From: Solirubrobacterales bacterium
Lineage (GTDB): Bacteria > Actinomycetota > Thermoleophilia > Solirubrobacterales > 70-9
Length of the DNA: 49,211 nucleotides
Assembly: GCA_030152805.1 (NCBI GenBank)
Contig: JASLIG010000001.1
Coordinates: 1 to 49,211, forward strand
Direction of reading: 5' to 3'
The notes beneath the pieces are model-generated. The model had not been told where the DNA came from. It did not search any database and was given only the letters and a program-made list of their open reading frames with translations. The number at the start of each line of letters is the position of its first letter. Position 1 is the first letter of the stretch. Made by a program: the position numbers and the translations under genes. Below, in pieces: positions 1 to 7,460 of the stretch.

Positions 1-1
1 A

Positions 2-109
2 GCCGTTTTCTTGGCGGGGGTCCTGCTTGCCGCCGCGGGCTCGGTCGTCTATTGGCGCGCTCACACCCGGGGGTGGCGCGGCCTCGGGGGGCCCGACAAC
101 GGAGGCTAA
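2..109 (+). CDS. C-terminal end of a membrane protein, 5' end outside window
   Basis: The frame is open from the window edge to a TAA at 107-109 and gives 35 residues. They hold one hydrophobic segment (about residues 2-18, AVFLAGVLLAAAGSVVYW) followed by a short Arg/Gly-rich tail. The tail and its stop codon lie inside repeat copy A. The next ORF (323-1243) is in the same frame, and the sequence between them also translates into membrane-protein-like residues, so this may be the upstream half of one gene interrupted by the repeat. Function cannot be named from so short a piece. Confidence 0.45.
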   Translation, partial: AVFLAGVLLAAAGSVVYWRAHTRGWRGLGGPDNGG

Positions 110-153
110 GCCCCCGCCCGAAGGCCCCCCCGAGGCCGCGACGGGCCCCGGGG
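66..153 (+). repeat. Structured dispersed repeat, copy A
   Basis: Outer stem CCCGGGG (66-72) pairs with CCCCGGG (146-152). Inner stem 77-93 pairs with 123-140 over about 17 bp. The apical loop (94-122) has the conserved end GCCCGAA (GCCCGCA in the other copies). A shared tail (about 154-164, CAAGCGCTCC) follows, as in copies C and D. The outer stem differs from the CCGCGGGT/ACCCGCGG of copies B and C but still pairs. The loop carries the TAA that ends the upstream reading frame. Confidence 0.8.
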
Positions 154-322
154 CCAAGCGCTCCGTCTATCCGTCGACCCCCGCCGTCCCGCGCTCTGGG
201 TAGCCCTCATCGCCCTGGCCCTGACGCTCGGACCCAACCTCGTCTTCCCAGGCTCCGGCCAATTCCCCTTCGCCTTTTCCTCCTTCATCGCGATTCCGCT
301 CTGGTGCGGCTCGGCCCTCTAC

Positions 323-1243
323 GTGACGCGCGGGCTGGGCGAGCAGGAGCGGCAGCTGCGCAGCGTAATCGCCGCCTACCTGGCGATCTCGCTGCTGATC
401 TGGCTAGTGCCGAACCCGATGGGCGGCAACGCGGTCCGTCTCGGCGCCCTCTTCGGAGGCCCAGTCCTGGCGGCGGTGATGCTGGCGCGCCGGCCGCGGG
501 TCTCGGCCTGGTTCCTCGCGCTGTTCATGGCCGGCGGGCTCTACTGGCAGGTGACAGCGAGCGTCAGCCAGATCGCCCGCAGCGTCGGCGATCCGTCGAC
601 CTCGCGCACGTATTTCCAGCCCGCCGCCCAATGGCTGCGCGCGCACGGAGGTTCCGGCGTCCGAGTCGAGGTTCCACCGACGGCGAACCACTGGGAGTCG
701 GCCTACCTAGCGACCCAGTTCGAGCTGGCCCGCGGCTGGCTGCGCCAGCTCGACACCACCCATGACGACATTTTCTACGACGACAGCCAGCTCACGCAGG
801 AGGCTTACCGGCGCTGGCTGCATCGCAACGCAATCGCCTACGTTGCCCTGCCCGATGCCCCGCTCGACTACTCCTCCGTCGCCGAGCGCCGCCTGATCCT
901 CAGCGCGCCGCCCTACCTCGACTTGCGCTGGAGTTCGTCCCACTGGCGGATCTACGCCGTTGAGGATCCGGAGCCGCTGGTCGAGCCAATCGGCATGGCC
1001 GCCGCCCACACCCTCTGGGTGGGCCGCCAGAGCTTCGGCCTGCAGGTGAGACGCCCCGGCGACTTTCTCATCCGCGTCAATTTCACCCCCTACTGGTCGA
1101 TCTCGCGCGGCGCCGGCTGCCTGCTCCGCCACGGCGACTGGACCGTGGCGCGCGCCGCGCACCCCGGCATCCTCCGTGTCTCCGCCGACTTCTCCCTCGG
1201 TCGCGCCTGGAATGCGGTCACCGGCGCCCGCAAGACCTGCTGA
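323..1243 (+). CDS. Polytopic membrane protein with extracytoplasmic C-terminal domain, probably 5'-truncated
   Basis: The 306 residues from GTG 323 begin in the middle of a membrane region: three or so hydrophobic segments lie in residues 15-85, followed by a soluble C-terminal part of about 210 residues rich in Trp, Tyr and Arg. This layout resembles membrane glycosyltransferase-like (GT-C) proteins with a soluble tail, but I see no diagnostic motif. No ribosome binding site precedes GTG 323. In the same frame the stretch from about 185 to 322 encodes further convincing transmembrane sequence (for example ALWVALIALALTLGPNL) with no ATG, GTG or TTG, so the true N-terminus is probably upstream, beyond the TAA at 107 in repeat copy A. 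Either this is a pseudogene fragment, or the two ORFs were once one gene. Confidence 0.6.
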   Translation: MTRGLGEQERQLRSVIAAYLAISLLIWLVPNPMGGNAVRLGALFGGPVLAAVMLARRPRVSAWFLALFMAGGLYWQVTASVSQIARSVGDPSTSRTYFQPAAQWLRAHGGSGVRVEVPPTANHWESAYLATQFELARGWLRQLDTTHDDIFYDDSQLTQEAYRRWLHRNAIAYVALPDAPLDYSSVAERRLILSAPPYLDLRWSSSHWRIYAVEDPEPLVEPIGMAAAHTLWVGRQSFGLQVRRPGDFLIRVNFTPYWSISRGAGCLLRHGDWTVARAAHPGILRVSADFSLGRAWNAVTGARKTC

Positions 1244-1256
1244 TCCAGCTCGTGAT

Positions 1257-1364
1257 GTCGCACTTTCCGCCGCATAGCGGAAAGAGATGCGACCGCAGCA
1301 CCGATGTCGGCGAAACCAGCCAGCGATGTCGCACTTCTTTTCGCATAGCGGCGGAAAGTGCGAC
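1257..1364. terminator. Large nested inverted repeat between convergent genes
   Basis: Outer arms of 17 bp (1257-1273 and 1348-1364, GTCGCACTTTCCGCCGC and its complement) enclose about 74 nt. The left part is itself a hairpin (TTTCCGC, loop CGCATA, GCGGAAA) and the right part is a near-copy of it in inverted form. It fills the gap between the membrane gene ending at 1243 and the E2 gene ending at 1373, so a bidirectional terminator is the simplest reading. No T-tract is present. Confidence 0.6.
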
Positions 1365-1372
1365 CGCTGTAG

Positions 1373-2779
1373 CTAGAGGGCCAGCGAGAGAGGCTCTTCT
1401 AGGAGGGTGCGGATGCGGGCGAGGAATTCGGCGGCGGGGGCGCCGTAGAGGATGCGGTGGTCGCAGGCGAGGTTGACGCGCATCAGGTGGGCTGAGGTGT
1501 GCTGGCCGTCGCGGACGACGGGGCGCTCGGCGATCGCGCCGACGGCGAGGATCGCCGCCTGCGGCGGGTTGATCACCGCGGCGAAGCTGTCGATGCCGAA
1601 CATCCCAAGATTGGAGACGGTGAAGGTGGCTCCCGAGAGCTCGGGCGGCGTGATCTGTCCGTCCCGCACTCGCTGCGCCAGCGTCCGCGCGTCGGTGGCG
1701 ATCTGGCGCAGGCTCTTCTGGTCGGCGTCGAAGATCGTCGGAACCACCAGGGCGTCTTTGGCAGCTACCGCCACGCCCACGTTGACGCGCGAATAGAGCT
1801 CGAACCGCCCGTCCCGATACGCCCCGTTCGCCCGCGGATGCTCCCGCAGCGCGAGGGCGCAGGCCTTTACGACCATGTCGTTGAAGGAGGGGACGACGTC
1901 CCCTCCTTTGGCAGTTGCCTTGATCTCGCGCCGCGATTCGACGAGCCGGCTCATGTCGATCTCCGCCTCCAGGTAGAAGTGCGGCGCCGTCGCCTTCGAC
2001 TCCGCCATCCTTCGTGCAACAACCGACTGAAGCTTGGTGGGGTCTTCGTAGCTAACAGTTCCCTTGGCAGTCTCGGGGCTGACCGCTTGGGGCGTGGGGC
2101 TGATGGCCGTGGCCGCGGGTCCTGCCGCGACCTCGGGGGGGCCTGCGGGCGGGGGCTCCGCCTCCGTTCTCGGCCCCCCCGTGGTCGCGGCACCCGCGGA
2201 GGAAGCCGCCCGTTCCACATCCACCTTGACGATCCGCCCGCCGGGCCCAGAGCCCTCAAGCTCGCCCAAATCGAGATGCTTCTCCTCGGCGAGTCGCCTA
2301 GCTATCGGCGACGCCTTCGGACGCTCGCCGCTCGAACGGGCGCCGCCGTTGGAAGCTGCTGGGGGCTCAGCCTCCCCTCCCGTGCGGGAGGTGGGTGCAT
2401 TGATCGCCTCTTCCGCGGGTGGCGCGGATGTGGAGGGGCCGAGGGGGACGGACGCCTTGCGCCCGCCCGCAGGCCCCTCCACATCCGTGTCAGGACCCGC
2501 GGCCGAGCGCTCGGTCCCTCCCCCGTCCTGGCTGGCGCTTTCTCCGTCTCCGCCGACCCGCGCAATCGGCGTACCGATCGCGACGGTCTCGCCCTCTTCG
2601 ACCAAGATCTCGCTCAGCGTCCCGGCCACGTCGGATTCATAGGCCATGTTCGCCTTGTCCGTCTCGATCTCCACAAGCTCATCCCCAACCGCGATCTCGT
2701 CCCCCACCTGCTTCAGCCACTGCAGGATCGTCCCCTCCTCCATCGAGTCCGAGAGCCGCGGCATGACGACGTCGGCCAT
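1373..2779 (-). CDS. pdhC: 2-oxoacid dehydrogenase E2 (dihydrolipoamide acyltransferase)
   Basis: This is the core acyltransferase of a pyruvate dehydrogenase-type complex: it moves the acyl group from E1 through its lipoyl arm to CoA. Domains in order are the lipoyl domain (1-75, lipoylated Lys42 in ETDKANMAYES), linker 1, the peripheral subunit-binding domain (about 152-190, KASPIARRLAEEK), linker 2 and the catalytic domain (about 245-468). The active-site His441 is in DHRILYG; the Asp of the usual DHRxxDG is Tyr445. Both linkers are largely made of the structured repeat (copy C at residues about 93-123, copy B at about 194-223). The ATG at 2779 shares a base with the E1 beta stop (TGATG), which sets the start; a longer open frame runs to 2977 but lies within E1 beta. 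Substrate (pyruvate, acetoin or branched-chain) is not settled by sequence. Confidence 0.95.
   Translation of the reverse strand: MADVVMPRLSDSMEEGTILQWLKQVGDEIAVGDELVEIETDKANMAYESDVAGTLSEILVEEGETVAIGTPIARVGGDGESASQDGGGTERSAAGPDTDVEGPAGGRKASVPLGPSTSAPPAEEAINAPTSRTGGEAEPPAASNGGARSSGERPKASPIARRLAEEKHLDLGELEGSGPGGRIVKVDVERAASSAGAATTGGPRTEAEPPPAGPPEVAAGPAATAISPTPQAVSPETAKGTVSYEDPTKLQSVVARRMAESKATAPHFYLEAEIDMSRLVESRREIKATAKGGDVVPSFNDMVVKACALALREHPRANGAYRDGRFELYSRVNVGVAVAAKDALVVPTIFDADQKSLRQIATDARTLAQRVRDGQITPPELSGATFTVSNLGMFGIDSFAAVINPPQAAILAVGAIAERPVVRDGQHTSAHLMRVNLACDHRILYGAPAAEFLARIRTLLEEPLSLAL
2113..2199 (-). repeat. Structured dispersed repeat, copy B (inside E2, sense orientation)
   Basis: On the minus strand the outer stem is CCGCGGGT/ACCCGCGG (plus-strand positions 2192-2199 and 2113-2120). 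The inner stem pairs 2172-2189 with 2126-2143 over 18 bp with one mismatch, and the apical loop is 2144-2171. The inner stem has GACC/GGTC where copy A has GGCC/GGCC, so both sides changed together. It is read in frame as a Pro/Gly/Ala/Glu-rich linker (TEAEPPPAGPPEVAAGPA). Confidence 0.85.
2413..2502 (+). repeat. Structured dispersed repeat, copy C (inside E2, antisense orientation)
   Basis: Outer stem CCGCGGGT (2413-2420) pairs with ACCCGCGG (2495-2502). Inner stem CGGATGTGGAGGGGCC (2425-2440) pairs perfectly with 2472-2487. The apical loop is 2441-2471 and the tail GGCCGAGCGCTC follows. The inner stem sequence is unrelated to copies A, B and D in its outer half yet stays fully paired. Read from the E2 strand it gives ERSAAGPDTDVEGPAGG, close to ERSAAGPAAASGGPAGG in GrpE (copy D). 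Confidence 0.85.
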
Positions 2780-3768
2780 CAGATCGATCCCTCCAGCGCC
2801 GCCAGCGCCGCGCTCACCACGTGCTCCTCGTGTGGGATCGCCGCCTGCTCCAGCCGCTGCGAGTAAGGCATGTGCACGTCCGCCCCGGTCACCCGCTGCA
2901 CCGGCGCGTCGAGGTGATCGAAGGCCTGCTCGGTGATCAGCGCCGCCAGGTTGGCGCCGACGCCACCGTGCGGCCAACCCTCCTCGACGATCACCGCCCG
3001 GTTCGTCTTGCGCACCGACGCGAGAATCGTGTCGAGGTCGAGCGGGCGCAGGGTGCGCGGGTCGATCACCTCGGCTTCGACGCCGTGCTCGTGGGCAAGC
3101 ACCTGGGCGGCGTCCTCGGCGATGTGGGCCATCTTGAGGATGCCGACGATCGTCACGTCGCCCCCCTGGCGTCGCACCGCCGCCTCGCCGAAGCGCAGCA
3201 CCTCCTCGCCATCGTCGGTCACCTCGCCGCGCGCGCCGTAGAGGCTCTCGTGCTCGATGAAGATCACCGGGTTGTCGTCGCGGATCGCCGTCTTCAGCAG
3301 AGCCTTGCCGTCGGCCGGGGTCGAGGGACAGGCGACGAGCAGGCCGGGCACCTGCAGGAAGAGCGCCTCGAAGCTGTGCGAGTGGGTCGGGCCGAGCTGG
3401 TGGCCGCCGCCGCCCGGCATCCGCACCACCATCGGCACCCGCGCCTGGCCGTTGAACATGTAGGGGATTGCGGCGGCGTGGTTGACGATCTGGTCCAGCG
3501 CCAGCAGCGAGAAGTTGACGGTCATCAGCTCGACGATCGGTCGCAGGCCGCCCATCGCCGCCCCGACCCCGGCGCCGACGATCGTGTTCTCGGAGATCGG
3601 TGTGTCGCGCACCCGCCGCTCGCCGAACTCGTCGAGCAGGCCTTCGGTCACCTTGAAGGCGCCCTGGAAGACGCCGACGTCCTCGCCCATCACCAGCACC
3701 GCCTCGTCGCGGCGCATCTCCTCGGCCATCGCGTCGCGCAGGGCTTCGCGCATCCGCAGTGCCGTCAT
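2779..3768 (-). CDS. pdhB: 2-oxoacid dehydrogenase E1 component, beta subunit
   Basis: At 329 residues this is the normal length for the beta chain of the heterotetrameric, thiamine-diphosphate-dependent E1 that decarboxylates the oxoacid. The N-terminal half carries the conserved MGEDVG and DTPISENTIVGAGVGAA stretches and the THSHSFEALF segment with the active-site His region; the C-terminal transketolase-like domain follows from about residue 205 (IDPRTLRPLD, EEGWPHGGVG). Its stop overlaps the E2 start and its ATG overlaps the E1 alpha stop (both TGATG), so the three genes are translationally coupled. Confidence 0.95.
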   Translation of the reverse strand: MTALRMREALRDAMAEEMRRDEAVLVMGEDVGVFQGAFKVTEGLLDEFGERRVRDTPISENTIVGAGVGAAMGGLRPIVELMTVNFSLLALDQIVNHAAAIPYMFNGQARVPMVVRMPGGGGHQLGPTHSHSFEALFLQVPGLLVACPSTPADGKALLKTAIRDDNPVIFIEHESLYGARGEVTDDGEEVLRFGEAAVRRQGGDVTIVGILKMAHIAEDAAQVLAHEHGVEAEVIDPRTLRPLDLDTILASVRKTNRAVIVEEGWPHGGVGANLAALITEQAFDHLDAPVQRVTGADVHMPYSQRLEQAAIPHEEHVVSAALAALEGSI

Positions 3769-4979
3769 CAGCGCTCCCCCTCGCGGCTCGCCGGGGGCGC
3801 GACGTCCTCCGCCTCTTCGGCGACCTCGGGCGCGACGCCCTCCTGGGCGTCGCCGTGCACCGCCGGGTTGGGCCGCGGCCCGTCCGTCAGGCCCGCGTAG
3901 GCCGCGCCCGCTTCGGCCAGCTCCCGCGCCTTGGCCGGCATTTCTTCCTCGTCCTCGCCGCGGTGGGGCTCGGGACTGCGCTCGTCGACCGCGTACCAGC
4001 CCGCCGCGCTGTCGAGCACGTAGAGGCTTTCATACAGCGAGTCGAGCGCCGGCTCGGGCGAGGCGTCGGCGAACTCGACCGCCGCCAGCACCGCTTCGTC
4101 TGCCTTGTCGCGCACCTCTCGCACCTCGCGCTCGCCGAGCACGCCGGCCTCGACGCACTGCCGCGCGAAGCTCTCGATCGGGTCTCTCTCACGCCACTCC
4201 TCGACCTCCTCGCGCTCCCGGTAGACCTCGGGATCGGCGGCGGAGTGGCCGCGGTAGCGGTAGGTGAAGGCCTCGAGCAGGGTCGGCCGGCGCTCCTCGC
4301 GAGCCAGGCGGATCCCCTCCGCGACGCTCTCGCGCACCGCCAGCACGTCCATGCCGTCGATCCGCCGGCCGGGGATGCCGTAGCCCTCGGCCTTCTTGGA
4401 GAGGTCGGTCTGGGCGGAGTGCCGCTCGACCGCGGTGCCCATCCCGTAGAGGTTGTTCTCGACCAGGAAGAGCACCGGCAGGCTCCAGAGCGCCGCCAGG
4501 TTCATCGTCTCGCCGAAGTTGCCGGCGTTGGAGGCGCCGTCGCCGAACATGCAGACGGTGACCGCGTCTTCGCCCTTGTAGTCGGAGGAGAGCGCCAGGC
4601 CGGCCGCTATCGGCAGGTTGCCGCCGACGATCCCGTAGCCGCCCATGAAGCGGCGCTCGGCGTCGAAGATGTGCATCGAGCCGCCACGGCCGCCGCTGGT
4701 GCCGTCGACGCGGCCGAAGAGCTCCGCCATCACCCGCTTGGGATCGGTGCCGCGGGCGATCGCGTGGCCGTGCGTGCGGTAGGTGCCGATCAGGTAGTCC
4801 TCGGGGCGCATCACCGAGGCTGTTCCGACGATCGTCGCCTCCTCGCCAATCGCCAGGTGCAGGAAACCCCCCGCCTTGGCCCGCTGGTACTGGCGTCCCG
4901 CCTCCTCCTCGAAGCGGCGGATCAGCGCCATGCGGGCGAGCAGCTCGTAACAGGTGGCGGCGTCGGGCAAATCTGCCAT
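3768..4979 (-). CDS. pdhA: 2-oxoacid dehydrogenase E1 component, alpha subunit
   Basis: This subunit binds thiamine diphosphate; the motif is visible as MFGDGASNAGNFGETMNLAA, closed by VENN. The YRYRGHSAADPE segment matches the conserved loop that is regulated by phosphorylation in the eukaryotic enzymes. The start is placed at the ATG at 4979 (MADLPDAATCYELL): it lies 10 nt after the stop of the preceding gene and fits the family N-terminus, whereas the open frame to 5051 would intrude into that gene. Odd feature: an extra C-terminal tail of about 80 residues, rich in Ala, Glu and Pro (for example EEAEDVAPPASREGER), looks disordered and is absent from typical E1 alpha chains. Confidence 0.95.
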   Translation of the reverse strand: MADLPDAATCYELLARMALIRRFEEEAGRQYQRAKAGGFLHLAIGEEATIVGTASVMRPEDYLIGTYRTHGHAIARGTDPKRVMAELFGRVDGTSGGRGGSMHIFDAERRFMGGYGIVGGNLPIAAGLALSSDYKGEDAVTVCMFGDGASNAGNFGETMNLAALWSLPVLFLVENNLYGMGTAVERHSAQTDLSKKAEGYGIPGRRIDGMDVLAVRESVAEGIRLAREERRPTLLEAFTYRYRGHSAADPEVYREREEVEEWRERDPIESFARQCVEAGVLGEREVREVRDKADEAVLAAVEFADASPEPALDSLYESLYVLDSAAGWYAVDERSPEPHRGEDEEEMPAKARELAEAGAAYAGLTDGPRPNPAVHGDAQEGVAPEVAEEAEDVAPPASREGER

Positions 4980-4989
4980 CGAGGCCACC

Positions 4990-5589
4990 TTAGCTCGCCG
5001 CGTCGACCGCCTCCTCGACTCTGTCGTCGCCCCAGAAGACCTCGCCGTCAACGACCAGGGAGGGGACGCCGGTGACGCCGAGATCTCCGGCCCCCTCGGT
5101 CGCCTCGCGCAGGCCGTTCTTGACGATCTCGGTCCCGACCGCTTTCAGCAGCGCGTTGGGGTGGAGCTCGCAGGCGGCGGCGGCGATCATCACGTTGTCC
5201 GGTTCGCTCAGGTCGCGGCCGGCGGCGAACGCTTGGCGGAAGGCGGCAAGTGCGAAGGAGACGGTGCGCCCGGTCTGCTTGGCGAAGGTCGCGGCCCGCA
5301 TCGCGAAGAGCATGTTCCCCGGCCAGGGCTCGGGCCACGCCAGCGGCGGCAGCCCGTACTTGGCGGCGCGTCGCTCGACCTCGGCCATCCCTGTCTCACG
5401 CTCAGGCCCATCGCCCCATGAGCTCCGCTCGAAGCGCCGGAACAGGCCGCCGAGCAGGATCGGCTGCCACTCCGGCTGCTCCAGCCCCGCCTCGCTGAAG
5501 AGCCCGCTGACCCGCTCCGCGGTCAGGTACGCGTAGGGCGAGCCGAGGTCGAAGTAGAAGGTCGCCCTATGCGTGGATGGCCCAGCCAT
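4990..5589 (-). CDS. DsbA-family thioredoxin-fold protein (2-hydroxychromene-2-carboxylate isomerase-like)
   Basis: The 199 residues begin with a beta strand and FDLGSPYAYL, the HCCA isomerase / kappa-class glutathione transferase version of the thioredoxin-fold active site, and end with the cis-Pro region GVTGVPSLVVDGEVFWGDDR. The CxxC of true oxidoreductases is replaced by SPYA, so a disulfide role is unlikely; a glutathione- or thiol-dependent isomerase or conjugation activity is the family expectation. The gene overlaps the end of lpdA by 23 nt and sits 10 nt before E1 alpha, inside the dehydrogenase operon, which suggests co-expression with the complex. Its substrate cannot be told. Confidence 0.85.
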   Translation of the reverse strand: MAGPSTHRATFYFDLGSPYAYLTAERVSGLFSEAGLEQPEWQPILLGGLFRRFERSSWGDGPERETGMAEVERRAAKYGLPPLAWPEPWPGNMLFAMRAATFAKQTGRTVSFALAAFRQAFAAGRDLSEPDNVMIAAAACELHPNALLKAVGTEIVKNGLREATEGAGDLGVTGVPSLVVDGEVFWGDDRVEEAVDAAS

Positions 5590-6934
5590 CGACCGCCCGT
5601 GCCGCGTCGAGGATCGCCTCGGAGATCGTCGGATGGGGGTGGGCGATCCGGGCCAGCTCCTGGTAGCCGCCCTCGAGCGCCATCGTCGCGACCAGCTCGG
5701 CGATCATGTCGCAGGCGCGGTTGCCGACGATGTGGGCGCCGAGGATCTCGCCGTACTTGGAGTCGACGACCAGCTTGACCAGGCCGTCTTTGTCGTCGTA
5801 GACGGTGGCGCCGCCGACTCCGCCCAGCTTCTGCTTGCCGACCTTGACGTCGTACCCGGCCTCCTTCGCCGCCGCCTCGGTGAGGCCGACGCTGGCGACC
5901 TGCGGGTGGCAGAAGGTCGCCCCGGCGACCAGGTTCTGGTCGACTGGATGGGTCGGCTCGCCGGCCGCGCGCTCGACCGCGACGACGCCCTCCTCCGAGG
6001 CCTTGTGCGCGAGCGCCTTGGCGCCCGTGAGATCGCCGATCGCGTAGACCTTCGGGTTCGAGGTCTGCTGGTAGGCGTCGACTTTGACCTTGCCGCTCTC
6101 GGTCAGCTCGACGCCGGCACCCTCGAGCCCGAGACCCTCGACGTCCGGTGCGCGTCCGCCGGCGATGCAGAGGTAGTCGACCTCGCTCGTCTCCTCGCCG
6201 TAGCTGAGCTTGACTGAGCTCTCGCTCGCCTCGACGCCGGTCACCGGCGTGCCGGTCGAGATCGTGACGTTCTGCTTCTTGAAGGCGCGCTCGACCACGC
6301 GGGCCATGTCCTTGTCCTCGGCCGGGAGGATCTGGTCGAGCATCTCGATCAGCACCACCTCGGTGCCGAAGCGGCCGTAGGCGGAGGCGATCTCGCAACC
6401 GGAGGCGCCGGCCCCCGCGACCGCGATCCTGGCCGGACGCTCGGGCAGCGACCAGGCGCCCCAGGTGTCGACGACGCGGCTGCTGAACTCGACGCCGGGA
6501 ATCGGCAGCGCGACCGAGCCGGTGGCCAGCACGACAGTGCCAGCCTCGTAAACCTCGTCGCCGACCTTGACGTTGCCCTCCGGCGTCAGCGAGCCCTCAC
6601 CCTCGATCAGGGCGATCTTGTTCTTGTCCCAGAGCATCCTGACGCCGCTGGAGAGCGACTCGGAGACCGCGGCGCGGCGCTTGCCGAGCGCCTCCCAGTC
6701 GATCGAGACGTCCTTGGCGACGACGCCCAGCTCGGCGCCCTCGCGCGCCTGGTCGTATATCTCCGCCGTGCGCAGCACGGTCTTGGCGGGGATGCAGGCG
6801 TAATTGAGGCAGCGCCCGCCGGCCTTGTCGCGCTCGACGACCGCGGTCTTCTTGCCCAGCTGGGCGGCGCGGATCGCGGCCACGTAGCCGCCCGGGCCCC
6901 CGCCAATGACGATCACGTCGAAAGAATCAGGCAC
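5567..6934 (-). CDS. lpdA: Dihydrolipoyl dehydrogenase (E3)
   Basis: This flavoprotein reoxidises the lipoyl arm of E2 and passes electrons to NAD. Visible are the N-terminal FAD-binding GGGPGGYVAAIRAAQLG, the redox disulfide CLNYAC (residues about 43-48), the NAD-binding AGAGASGCEIASAYGRFG, the second FAD motif AIGDLT and the C-terminal active-site HPHPTISE. The length of 455 residues is normal. The redox motif reads GGRCLNYACIPAK rather than the usual GGTCLNxGCIPSK, a modest variation. It is the first gene of the dehydrogenase operon as placed here. Confidence 0.95.
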   Translation of the reverse strand: MPDSFDVIVIGGGPGGYVAAIRAAQLGKKTAVVERDKAGGRCLNYACIPAKTVLRTAEIYDQAREGAELGVVAKDVSIDWEALGKRRAAVSESLSSGVRMLWDKNKIALIEGEGSLTPEGNVKVGDEVYEAGTVVLATGSVALPIPGVEFSSRVVDTWGAWSLPERPARIAVAGAGASGCEIASAYGRFGTEVVLIEMLDQILPAEDKDMARVVERAFKKQNVTISTGTPVTGVEASESSVKLSYGEETSEVDYLCIAGGRAPDVEGLGLEGAGVELTESGKVKVDAYQQTSNPKVYAIGDLTGAKALAHKASEEGVVAVERAAGEPTHPVDQNLVAGATFCHPQVASVGLTEAAAKEAGYDVKVGKQKLGGVGGATVYDDKDGLVKLVVDSKYGEILGAHIVGNRACDMIAELVATMALEGGYQELARIAHPHPTISEAILDAARAVDGWAIHA

Positions 6935-6962
6935 TGTCCTGAGCCTATAGAACGGCTGGGGG

Positions 6963-7460
6963 TTACTCCCGCGTCGGCATCTGGATCCGCGCCATCGCTT
7001 TGACCATCAGCCAGAAGAAGGTGCCGGCGACCACGAGCAGGGCCAGTGTCGCGAGGACCTGCCCGATGCTCGCCGCCTGCAGGGCGAGCCCGTATACGGC
7101 GCTGAAGATGAGGAAGACGAGGACGAGCTGGAAGCCGAGCACGGCCCAGTAGCGGGCGCGCCACATGCCCCAGGCCATCAGTCCCATCAGCAGGGCCGGG
7201 GCGAGGACCTGGACAAAGCGCGGTTTCTCGCCGTCCACCTCGGTGCCGGCGAGGTAGCCGATTACGATCGAGATCGCGATCAGGGCGGAGACGACCGCGC
7301 CGACCGTCACCACCGTGGGCCGCTCGCCCGCCGCCAGCGGCTCCAGCGCCTCGCGCACCTCCTGGTTGCGTTCCTCGGCGCGGGCATAGCCGCGCTCCAT
7401 GCGCTCGCGCGGCGTCGGGGAGGCGCCGCGCTGCTTGCGCTTGCGTGGGTGGCTAGGCAC
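6963..7460 (-). CDS. Small integral membrane protein of unknown function
   Basis: The 165 residues start with a basic, charged cytoplasmic head (about 1-45, KRKQRG and ERMERGYARAEERN) and continue with about four hydrophobic segments (roughly 50-70, 83-98, 103-127 and 131-155). No enzyme motif is seen. The gene overlaps the end of thiE by 8 nt, so it is probably the second gene of a thiE transcript, but nothing in its sequence ties it to thiamine. A transport or anchoring role would be a guess. Confidence 0.75.
   Translation of the reverse strand: MPSHPRKRKQRGASPTPRERMERGYARAEERNQEVREALEPLAAGERPTVVTVGAVVSALIAISIVIGYLAGTEVDGEKPRFVQVLAPALLMGLMAWGMWRARYWAVLGFQLVLVFLIFSAVYGLALQAASIGQVLATLALLVVAGTFFWLMVKAMARIQMPTRE

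Noticed and set aside
52..765. 237-codon plus-strand frame over the first membrane gene
   Set aside because: Arg/Pro-rich translation typical of an off-frame reading; the other frame gives transmembrane helices.
2375..2400. Small inverted repeat CTCCCGTGCGGGAG in E2 linker 1
   Set aside because: Short and lacking the conserved loop of the structured repeat; common by chance in Pro/Gly-rich high-GC DNA.
2780..2977. N-terminal extension of E2
   Set aside because: The frame is open to 2977 but lies in the E1 beta gene, and the lipoyl domain starts exactly at the ATG at 2779.
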